Source: Mesorhizobium sp. GbtcB19 (GTDB lineage: Bacteria; Pseudomonadota; Alphaproteobacteria; Rhizobiales; Rhizobiaceae). From it: DNA of 64,000 nucleotides. Numbering within the stretch: the first letter of the stretch is position 1; each line of letters opens with the position of its first letter. The position numbers and the translations under genes are program-made. Location of the stretch: contig NZ_JAGXJY010000003.1 in assembly GCF_019091085.1 (NCBI RefSeq), forward strand, positions 310,001 to 374,000. Direction: 5' to 3'. The notes below the pieces were generated by a model. The model was not told where the DNA came from and did not search any database. It was given only the letters and a program-made list of their open reading frames with translations. Below, piece by piece: positions 53,060-60,028 of the stretch.

Positions 53060-53077
53060 TATTGCTGCATTGCACAA
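53060..53077 (-). promoter_or_regulatory. PhaR-like palindromic box upstream of an acyltransferase
   Basis: On the minus strand TTGTGC-AA-TGCA-GCAA; one to two bases off consensus in the left arm. It is 44 bases upstream of the ATG at 53018. Confidence 0.48.
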
Positions 53078-53122
53078 TAGACGATTGCGCTGCGGGAGAA
53101 ATCGCGACTTGCCGTCTTTCGA

Positions 53123-55030
53123 CTACACCCCGAAGCCACGTCCCTTCAACGCCGCCGTGATCTCGTCGAGGATCGCGGGATCGTCGATGGTCGCCGGCAT
53201 CGTCCATTCCTCCTTGTCGGCGATCTTCTGCATCGTGCCGCGCAGGATCTTGCCGGAGCGGGTCTTGGGCAGCCGCTTGATCGTCACCACCGTCTTGAAG
53301 GCGGCGACCGGGCCGATCCGCTCGCGCACCAGCCCCACCACTTCGCTTTCGATCGCGCCGGTGTCGCGCGCCACGCCGGCATTGAGCACGACGAAGCCCA
53401 GCGGCACCTGGCCCTTCATGGCGTCGGCAATACCGATGACGGCGCATTCGGCGACATCGGGATGGGCCGCCAGCACCTCTTCCATGGCGCCGGTCGACAG
53501 CCGGTGGCCGGCGACGTTGATGATGTCGTCGGTGCGGGCCATGACATAGAGATAGCCGTCCTCGTCCATCATGCCGGCATCGGCGGTCTTGTAGTGGCCG
53601 GGAAACTCTTCGAGGTAAGCCTGGCGGAAGCGGGCATCGGCATTCCACAGCGTCGGCAGGCAGCCGGCCGGCAGCGGCAGCTTGACCACGACATTGCCGA
53701 GCGTGCCGCGAGTTACCTCATGGCCGGCATCGTCGAGAATGCGGATGTCGTAGCCCGGCATCGGCACGCCGGGCGAGCCGTATTTCACCGGCAGCAGCCC
53801 GAGACCGGCCGGGTTGATCGTCATCGGCGAGCCGGTCTCGGTCTGCCACCAATGGTCGACGACCGGCCGGTCGAGCTTCTGCTCGGCCCATTTGATGGTT
53901 TCGGGATCGGCGCGCTCGCCGGCGAGGAACAGCGTGCGGAATTTCGACAAATCGTATTTCGGCACGAACTCGCCCTTGGGGTCCTGTCCCTTGATGGCGC
54001 GGAAGGCGGTCGGCGCGGTGAACAGCGCGACCACGCCATGCTCGGAGATCACCCGCCAATAAGTACCGGCATCCGGCGTGCCGACCGGCTTGCCTTCGAA
54101 CAGGATGCTGGTGCAGCCATGCAAAAGCGGCCCGTAGACGATGTAGGAATGGCCGACCACCCAGCCGACATCGGAGGCCGCCCAGAACACTTCGCCCGGC
54201 TTGACGCCGAACTCGTTGTCCATCGTCCATTTCAGCGCGACCATATGGCCGCCATTGTCGCGCACGATGCCCTTCGGCTGCCCCGTCGTGCCGGAGGTGT
54301 AGATGATGTAGAGCGGGTCGGTGGCCAGCACCGGCACGCAGTCGACATTGGCGCCGGCGGCGCGCTCGCGCGCCACGGCATCGGCATAGTCGAAGTCGTA
54401 ATTGTCCTTCATGTCGCAGCGCAGCTGCTCGCGCTGCAGGATGAGGCAGGCGTCCGGCTTATGCTTCGATATCTCGATCGCCTTGTCGAGCAGCGGCTTG
54501 TAGGCGACGACACGACCCGGCTCCAGTCCGCAGGACGCGGTGATGATCAGCTTCGGCTTGGCATCGTCGATGCGGGTGGCGAGCTCATGCGAGGCGAAGC
54601 CGCCAAACACCACCGAATGCACGGCGCCCAGCCTCGCGCAGGCGAGCATGGCGATCGCCGCTTCCGCCACCATCGGCATGTAGATGATGACGCGGTCGCC
54701 CTTGCCGATGCCGCGATGCCTGATCACCGAGGCCAGCGCGACCACCTCGCGCTTCAATTCGGCATAGGTCAATTTTCGCATCGTGCCGGTGATGGCGCTG
54801 TCATGGATCAGCGCCAGCTGGTCGGCGCGGCCGCCGGCGACATGACGGTCGATTGCGTTGTAGCAGGTGTTGCAGGAAGCGCCGACAAACCAGCGGCCAT
54901 AGACGCCTTCCGACGGATCGAAGACCTTCTCGGCCGGCTTGTACCAGTCGATCGCCTTGGCCGCCTCGGCCCAGAACCCTACGGGGTCGCGTTTCCAGCC
55001 CTCATAGACTTCGTGGTAGCGTGAGGCCAT
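53123..55030 (-). CDS. prpE: Propionate-CoA ligase (PrpE/ACSS3 type)
   Basis: 635 residues, the usual PrpE length. The ATG at 55030 has GGGAGGAAG upstream; a longer frame to 55126 lacks one. AMP-binding motifs: YIIYTSGTTGQPKGIVRD, WWQTETGSPMTINPAG and YKTADAGMMDEDGYLYVMAR. The Lys in TRSGKILRGTM is the acetylation-controlled catalytic Lys. It makes propionyl-CoA from propionate, ATP and CoA. Acetate activity is possible, but the WWQTETGSP pocket follows the propionate branch. Confidence 0.83.
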   Translation of the reverse strand: MASRYHEVYEGWKRDPVGFWAEAAKAIDWYKPAEKVFDPSEGVYGRWFVGASCNTCYNAIDRHVAGGRADQLALIHDSAITGTMRKLTYAELKREVVALASVIRHRGIGKGDRVIIYMPMVAEAAIAMLACARLGAVHSVVFGGFASHELATRIDDAKPKLIITASCGLEPGRVVAYKPLLDKAIEISKHKPDACLILQREQLRCDMKDNYDFDYADAVARERAAGANVDCVPVLATDPLYIIYTSGTTGQPKGIVRDNGGHMVALKWTMDNEFGVKPGEVFWAASDVGWVVGHSYIVYGPLLHGCTSILFEGKPVGTPDAGTYWRVISEHGVVALFTAPTAFRAIKGQDPKGEFVPKYDLSKFRTLFLAGERADPETIKWAEQKLDRPVVDHWWQTETGSPMTINPAGLGLLPVKYGSPGVPMPGYDIRILDDAGHEVTRGTLGNVVVKLPLPAGCLPTLWNADARFRQAYLEEFPGHYKTADAGMMDEDGYLYVMARTDDIINVAGHRLSTGAMEEVLAAHPDVAECAVIGIADAMKGQVPLGFVVLNAGVARDTGAIESEVVGLVRERIGPVAAFKTVVTIKRLPKTRSGKILRGTMQKIADKEEWTMPATIDDPAILDEITAALKGRGFGV

Positions 55031-55187
55031 CCGGCTTCCTCCCAAGAAACGTTCTGCCGCCCTGCCATAGACTAAGCCGCGCGCGGCGGCCATGTCTTCC
55101 TGCATTTTGGTCGACATCGCGGGCAAACGTCCCTGTTCGGCGCCCCGAGCGGAGGCCTCGCTGTCACTGTCTGTGATATAAGCCGGC

Positions 55188-55304
55188 TTAGAGCGGCAGC
55201 GCCGCCAGCATCAGCCCGACACCGCCGGCGATCAGGATAGCCGCCGCCAGCGCTTTCCGATGGCGCTCGAACGCCGTCGGAGCCCGTTCCCAATTGTAAC
55301 GCAT
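55188..55304 (-). CDS. Putative 38-residue membrane peptide
   Basis: MRYNWERAPTAFERHRKALA is followed by a hydrophobic stretch (AAILIAGGVGLMLAALPL). GGGGAG lies 9 bases before the ATG at 55304. One predicted membrane helix with a basic N-terminal side. The frame fills the gap between the ligase and the second RiPP cluster. No relative is known to me. Confidence 0.42.
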   Translation of the reverse strand: MRYNWERAPTAFERHRKALAAAILIAGGVGLMLAALPL

Positions 55305-55443
55305 AAAACATCACTCCCCAAAGCCCGGCGGACTCATAGCTTACTTAAGGGAAGGAACGCAATCCTGGCGGGACCGGCCGGCTTGACAGTGGGCGCGACC
55401 GCCCGTCATCCTGCCGCCGTGGATGTTTTTCCGGGAATTTTCG

Positions 55444-55542
55444 ATGAAGATAGCTTACGAAAAGCCAGTGCTGGCAAAGCGTGAGAAGCTGTCGAGCCTC
55501 GTGGCGGCGACCGCAAGCGGTCCGACCGGTCCAGCCGGCTGA
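55444..55542 (+). CDS. Putative RiPP precursor, 32 residues, cluster 2
   Basis: The leader, MKIAYEKPVLAKREKL, has the B1-binding pattern Tyr5-x-x-Pro8-x-Leu10, followed by Ser17, Ser18 and Leu19. Thr23-Ala24 would be a lasso-type Thr-Xaa cleavage point, leaving SGPTGPAG. That eight-residue tail has no Asp or Glu, so no lasso macrolactam can form, in agreement with the absence of a cyclase gene. A weak GGGA site precedes the ATG. It is 113 bases upstream of B1 on the same strand. An annotated function is not known; similar tiny YxxPxL peptides are flagged as putative RiPP precursors in rhizobia. Confidence 0.7.
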   Translation: MKIAYEKPVLAKREKLSSLVAATASGPTGPAG

Positions 55543-55655
55543 GGTTCCGGCCATTTGCGGCAGGACGGCCGCCGTAACGGCGCAACTTCGGCGCGAGATA
55601 ATGGACAGCGTGGGGTTGGCGCGCTATTTGCTCCCGGGCGAAGGGGAGCGGACGC

Positions 55656-55943
55656 ATGGCTGAGATTGGTTCTGAAACGGTGCTGCGGATGGCGGACGAC
55701 GCTTCCGTGCAGCATGTCGGCGATGGCGCCGTCGTGCTCCTGGCGCGCAGCGGCCAGCTTTACACCTGCAATGACACGACCGAGGCCTTTCTCGGCAAGG
55801 TCGACGGCGCGCGCAACCTCAACCAGATCGTCGACCTGTTGTCGGAAGAGTTCGACGTCGACAAGGCAACGCTCGACGAGGATATGGCCGCGTTGGTCGC
55901 CGAATTGGTGGCCGAAGGCATTCTCGCCGACCCGGGCGTGTGA
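55656..55943 (+). CDS. PqqD-like RiPP recognition element protein, cluster 2 (B1)
   Basis: 95 residues. Core VLLARSGQLYTCNDTTEAFL, then LNQIVDLLSEEFDVDKATLD and VAELVAEGILADPG: winged-helix PqqD fold. AAGGGGAG lies upstream of the ATG. The stop overlaps the next start as TGATG. Expected to bind the Tyr-Pro-Leu leader of the precursor at 55444. Confidence 0.82.
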   Translation: MAEIGSETVLRMADDASVQHVGDGAVVLLARSGQLYTCNDTTEAFLGKVDGARNLNQIVDLLSEEFDVDKATLDEDMAALVAELVAEGILADPGV

Positions 55944-56374
55944 TGACCGACGGACCGTTCCTGCGCGTCCTGTTCCGCGCCCATTTGTGGCTCAGCGCCC
56001 GGCTGATGCCGGCATTGGTCGGACGGCGCGATTTCGAAAGCGTGTTGAAACTGGCGCCGCTGCGGTCGCCTGCGCCCTATCGTGACCTGCCCTGGACTTA
56101 CATCGTGCAGCGCGTCAACCGAACGGTCCGGCGCCCATGGTTCATGCGCGACCGCAGGTGCCTCCGGGAAGGGCTCCTCGGCTTTCGCTTCCTGCGCATG
56201 GCCGGTCTCGATCCGGAGCTGCGTTTCGGCGTCGATGCCAGGTCGATGCATGAGCCGCGCCTGTCGGCGCATTGCTGGGTCTGCCTCGACGGCAAGCCGG
56301 TTGTCAGCGACAGCCAGCCCGGCATGGTGGAGATCTACCGCCACCCGTCCAGCATGAAGGCGCCCGCCGCTTGA
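55943..56374 (+). CDS. Lasso-type transglutaminase-like leader peptidase, cluster 2 (B2)
   Basis: 143 residues with an intact triad: Cys73 (DRRCLREGLLGFRFL), His110 (SAHCWVCLDG) and Asp123 (VVSDSQP). This is the family of lasso B2 proteases. Unlike the first-cluster copy, the Asp is present. It should cut the leader after Thr-Ala. TGATG coupling with B1 and TTGA coupling with the kinase. Confidence 0.82.
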   Translation: MTDGPFLRVLFRAHLWLSARLMPALVGRRDFESVLKLAPLRSPAPYRDLPWTYIVQRVNRTVRRPWFMRDRRCLREGLLGFRFLRMAGLDPELRFGVDARSMHEPRLSAHCWVCLDGKPVVSDSQPGMVEIYRHPSSMKAPAA

Positions 56375-57357
56375 GCGATCGGACAACCACGTTCTGCTAC
56401 GACCTCAAAGGGCAGGTCATCGGCATCACCGCCGCGCGCGCCGACCTCTGGCCGAGCTTCGACCTGATGCTCGGCACCCTGCGTTTGGACGAGCCCGTCC
56501 AGCCCGGCTTTCGCGTCAACATCGTCGAGACGCCGCAGCTGCAGGAGAATCCGGAAGGAAAACTTGCTTTCGACGGCGAGGTGCCGCTGGATGGCCATTG
56601 CCGGATGATCGACGCCGGCGGCATCTTCCACCTCGTCTTTCCGGGCCAGCAGACGGTGGCGATCCACGACGGGGAAGGCTGGGCCGAAATCCGCGTTCAT
56701 CCGGACTACAAGATCAAGTGGACGCTGCTGATGATTGTGCTCGATGCCGCGCTCGATGCCGGCCGCCAGCACATGCTCCATACCGCCGGCCTGACGCTGC
56801 CGGGCAGCGACGCGCTGGTCCTGATCCATGCGCCGAGCGGCACCGGCAAGTCGACGACGTCGCTGGCGCTCGCCTCGCAGGGCTTCGGCCTCTGCTCCGA
56901 CGACGTCATGATCCTGAAGACGACGGCCGATGGCGTCACCGCCTGGGGCATGCCACGCAAAGTGAAGGTCCATCGCCACACCGCGGCGATGCTGCCTTTC
57001 GTGGCGCCCTGCCTCGGCGAGACATGGGACGCCGAGGGCGAGCAGGCCGTCTCGCTCGATCGCCTTGGCGAGATCATCCGTGTCGAGGATGTTCGGGCAA
57101 GGCCGATCGCGGCGCTTTTGCATCTTGCCCGCTCGGTGGACGGCGAGACCCGGCTCGTGCCCATGGCCAGAACCGACGCCATGGTGGCTTTGGCCACCGA
57201 CAATGTGCGGACCGGCATGACCGGCCTCTTGCCGCTGCAGAAAAGGCGGATGGCGACGATCGCGACCCTGGTCAAGACCGTGCCGACTTTCACGCTGCGA
57301 GTCGGAGCGAGGCCGGTCGAGGCGGCGGCGCTGATCCAAGCCGCGATGCGTCCTTAA
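56371..57357 (+). CDS. HPr-kinase-like protein, cluster 2 (K)
   Basis: 328 residues. P-loop APSGTGKS at residues 154-161 and Asp177-Asp178 (CSDDVMIL), as in HprK. TTG start at 56371 overlaps the B2 stop (TTGA); any ATG would be far inside. Only ~30% like the first-cluster kinase by eye. In lasso clusters this kinase modifies a C-terminal Ser; here the precursor ends in Gly, so the target Ser or Thr would be internal or another molecule. Confidence 0.78.
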   Translation: MSDRTTTFCYDLKGQVIGITAARADLWPSFDLMLGTLRLDEPVQPGFRVNIVETPQLQENPEGKLAFDGEVPLDGHCRMIDAGGIFHLVFPGQQTVAIHDGEGWAEIRVHPDYKIKWTLLMIVLDAALDAGRQHMLHTAGLTLPGSDALVLIHAPSGTGKSTTSLALASQGFGLCSDDVMILKTTADGVTAWGMPRKVKVHRHTAAMLPFVAPCLGETWDAEGEQAVSLDRLGEIIRVEDVRARPIAALLHLARSVDGETRLVPMARTDAMVALATDNVRTGMTGLLPLQKRRMATIATLVKTVPTFTLRVGARPVEAAALIQAAMRP

Positions 57358-57376
57358 CGGATCGTGCTTCCCGCGC

Positions 57377-58435
57377 TCAGGCCGGGTAAGGCCTCGGCCG
57401 CGCCAACCTTTGCACCCAACGAAAAGCGTCGCGGCTGAGGCGCGAGCGCAGTTTTTCGCGCGAGTTGACGCGCAGCAGCATGTTGCCGGTGATCAACCAT
57501 TTCGCCAGCCGTATCGAAAGGTCCGGCTTGATGCGATTGGCAAGCTCGATCGCGCGCGGCGCGCCGAACAGGCGTCCCGTCACATTGAGGACCGTCGCCA
57601 ACTCGAGCTCGATGCCGGTCATGCGGGCGGCCTCGAGCAGCCGGGCTTCCTCGTCCGGCGATTTCAGCGCCCGCACGCCTTGCAGCACGTCGACGCAGAG
57701 CTGCAGCCGGTGGAACTTATGGCCGCCGGCGGCATGGACGATGCCGATGGTGAGCAGCGCGGCCGGCGTGTCGGTTTCGCCATTGTCGATCGCCTGCAAC
57801 TCGCGGAAGCCGAGCGACAGGCGCCTGCGCATGCCGGTGTCGTGCACCAGATTGCCGTGCAATTCGACCAGCAGGCTGGAGTTATCTTTCTCCAGCCATT
57901 TGAACTCCTGCAACTCATGCGATTCTGCCTCGCCGCTGCCGAGCTTGAAGCCGCATTCGGCGATCGTTCTGTTGGCCGCCTCGATGCTGGCGGGGTCGAC
58001 GAGGATATCGATGTCGGTGAAGGGCCGGTCGGCAAGCTGGCGATAGAGCTTGCGCGCGAACACCGGCCCCTTGACGATCCGGGCCGCAACGCCCTTCGCC
58101 GCCAGCGCCTTCATGATGCGGTCGCCATGGTATTGCAGCAGCATCGACTGGCCAGTCGCCGTCGTCGACTGGTCGCGCAATTCGGCTAGTTTTTGCGGCA
58201 GGCCGGCGTCTTTTGGCAGATTGGCGTCACCGCGTTCCCTGAGCTTGCGCAGCACAATCGGTAGAACGCCGTGGAATTCGGCATTGGCCAGCAGCGCCAT
58301 CAGGCTGGCCCCAGAGACATCCACGCCCCAATCGGCCGCGGCCTCGGGATCGGCAAGGCTGATCAGCAGTTTTTCCTGGGCAGGCGAAAGCGCGGGCAGC
58401 ATTGGTTCGGCAAACAGCAACGAGGTTTCGCGCAT
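57377..58435 (-). CDS. Nucleotidyltransferase-like protein (NTP_transf_5 type), cluster 2
   Basis: 352 residues. DIDILVDPASIEAANRTI with Asp141 and Asp143 is the active-site strand; upstream IVKGPVFARKLYRQLADRPF is shared with family members. It is convergent with the kinase, 19 bases apart. Paralogue of the gene at 30995 that goes with the lasso cluster; the pairing of this family with a kinase in both clusters argues that they modify the same kind of phosphopeptide. Confidence 0.76.
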   Translation of the reverse strand: MRETSLLFAEPMLPALSPAQEKLLISLADPEAAADWGVDVSGASLMALLANAEFHGVLPIVLRKLRERGDANLPKDAGLPQKLAELRDQSTTATGQSMLLQYHGDRIMKALAAKGVAARIVKGPVFARKLYRQLADRPFTDIDILVDPASIEAANRTIAECGFKLGSGEAESHELQEFKWLEKDNSSLLVELHGNLVHDTGMRRRLSLGFRELQAIDNGETDTPAALLTIGIVHAAGGHKFHRLQLCVDVLQGVRALKSPDEEARLLEAARMTGIELELATVLNVTGRLFGAPRAIELANRIKPDLSIRLAKWLITGNMLLRVNSREKLRSRLSRDAFRWVQRLARPRPYPA

Positions 58436-58472
58436 GCTTGCCAGAAAAGCACCAGGGAAGCCAGTGACGGCC

Positions 58473-58574
58473 AGAGCAGTTCACCGTTTCACGGAAACGG
58501 CGAACCGCTCTATCTTTTTGTTTTTACGCAATTCCGGACGGAAAACCGCTTCACACTTTTCCTGGACTTGCTCT
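58473..58574. repeat. Intergenic palindromic element, copy B
   Basis: AGAGCAGTTCACCGTTTC and GAAACGGCGAACCGCTCT form an 18-pair hairpin with two mismatches and a three-base loop, followed by the shared tail up to CTTTTCCTGGACTTGCTCT. It ends on the DhaK stop codon. Fuller than copy A; both lie beyond the 3' end of minus-strand genes. Confidence 0.7.
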
Positions 58575-59559
58575 ACATCCCCCAACGCAGCGCCGCGGTA
58601 TGCACCGGCGCATCCCACAGCGCCGTCATTTCGTCGTCGAGCATGGTGAGCGTGATCGAGCATCCAGCCATGTCGAGCGAGGTGACATAGGAGCCGACCA
58701 GCGAGCGGGTCACCGTCACGCCCTGTTTCTCGAACATTTTGCGGGCGCTGTTGTACATCAGATAGAGCTCCATCGACGGCGTGCCGCCGAAGCCATTGAC
58801 GAACAGCAGCGCCGGCCCTTTAGCGCGATCGGCGAGGTCGCCGGCAATCGCCGCGCAGACCTCCTCGGCGATGGCGTCGGCGCTCTTCAGAGCGTCGCGC
58901 CGGCGGCCGGGCTCGCCGTGGATGCCGACGCCGAATTCCATCTCGCCGTCGCCGATCTCGAAGGTCGGCTTGCCGGCGGCGGGCACCGTGCCGCTGGTCA
59001 GCGCCACGCCCATCGAGCGCGTCGCGGCGTTGACCCGGTCGCCCAGCGCCTTGAGTTCGGACAGGGCCATGCCTTGCTCGGCCGCCGCGCCGACGATCTT
59101 TTCCACCACCAGCGTGCCGGCGACGCCGCGCCGCCCGGTCGTGTAGGATGAGTTCTCGACGGCGACGTCGTCATTGGTCACTACCTGCAGCACGCCGTCC
59201 GCCATCTCGGCCGCCATGTCGAAATTCATCACGTCGCCTTCGTAGTTCTTGACGATGAACAGGCAACCGGCGCCGGTATCGACGGCCGCAACGGCCGCGA
59301 GCATCTGGTCGGGTGTCGGCGAGGTGAAGACCTGGCCGGGGCAGGCGGCATCCAGCATGCCGTGGCCGACCAGCCCGCCATGCAGCGGCTCGTGGCCGGA
59401 GCCGCCGCCCGAGATCAGCGCCACCTTGCCGGGTTTCAGCCCCCTGCGGCGGATGAATTTGTGCTCCTCGCCGAGGACCAGGATATCGGCATGCGCGGCC
59501 GCGAAGCCGTCGAGGCTCTCGGTCAGCACCGTATCGACCGAATTCAGGAACTTCTTCAT
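58573..59559 (-). CDS. dhaK: PTS-dependent dihydroxyacetone kinase, DhaK subunit
   Basis: 328 residues. ISGGGSGHEP near residue 45 and His214 in GVGIHGEPGR, which bonds covalently to the carbonyl of dihydroxyacetone. With DhaL (ADP-bearing) and DhaM it phosphorylates dihydroxyacetone. GGGAGGACAC precedes the ATG at 59559. It is last in the operon, after a small HTH-like gene and the EI gene. Confidence 0.87.
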   Translation of the reverse strand: MKKFLNSVDTVLTESLDGFAAAHADILVLGEEHKFIRRRGLKPGKVALISGGGSGHEPLHGGLVGHGMLDAACPGQVFTSPTPDQMLAAVAAVDTGAGCLFIVKNYEGDVMNFDMAAEMADGVLQVVTNDDVAVENSSYTTGRRGVAGTLVVEKIVGAAAEQGMALSELKALGDRVNAATRSMGVALTSGTVPAAGKPTFEIGDGEMEFGVGIHGEPGRRRDALKSADAIAEEVCAAIAGDLADRAKGPALLFVNGFGGTPSMELYLMYNSARKMFEKQGVTVTRSLVGSYVTSLDMAGCSITLTMLDDEMTALWDAPVHTAALRWGM

Positions 59560-59592
59560 GTGTCCTCCCGACACAGCCTTACGCGATATTGA

Positions 59593-60024
59593 TCAGCCGC
59601 TACTCTTGCCGGCGATGCTGGTGATCTTCTGGATGAAATCGTTGATCGCCCGGTCGAGCGCGGCGTTCTGCTTGTCATCGCCGAAATCGGGAACGATGAC
59701 CGAGACATGCCTGGTTTTGCGCGTGCCCGCCGCTACCGACATTTTGCCGGGGTGCGCCAGATGATAGGCGGCGAGGAAATGGTCACGCTCGGCCTGGCTG
59801 AAATGGCAGACGGAAAAGATCGCCGGCAAATGTTTTGAGGGAATGGGTATCGTGTAGGCCGGGCTGGAAATCTGCGTGACGAAGCTGCGATGCTTGCCGA
59901 GCGCGTCGGCCAGGCGCTGGCGCATGCCGGACGGGCGCTGGTCGATGACATGCGACAGGATCGTCTTGTAGGCGCGGATCGCCTCTTCCGATCCCGGCTC
60001 CGGTGTCTTGGCAAGCTCGGCCAT
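59593..60024 (-). CDS. Hypothetical protein with HTH-like segment, dha operon
   Basis: 143 residues. SGMRQRLADALGKHRSFVTQ followed by ISSPAYTIPIPSKHLPAIFS looks like a Cro/CI-type helix-turn-helix. The C-terminal 60 residues (VIVPDFGDDKQNAALDRAINDFIQKI) are helical. ATG at 60024 lies 4 bases from the EI stop. It may regulate the dha operon or bind a PTS component. Not a recognised DhaR. Confidence 0.5.
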   Translation of the reverse strand: MAELAKTPEPGSEEAIRAYKTILSHVIDQRPSGMRQRLADALGKHRSFVTQISSPAYTIPIPSKHLPAIFSVCHFSQAERDHFLAAYHLAHPGKMSVAAGTRKTRHVSVIVPDFGDDKQNAALDRAINDFIQKITSIAGKSSG

Positions 60025-60028
60025 GCGC

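Noticed and set aside
55444..55542. Calling the cluster 2 precursor a lasso peptide
   Set aside because: No Asp or Glu lies at core positions 7-9 after any Thr-Xaa site, and there is no cyclase gene beside it.
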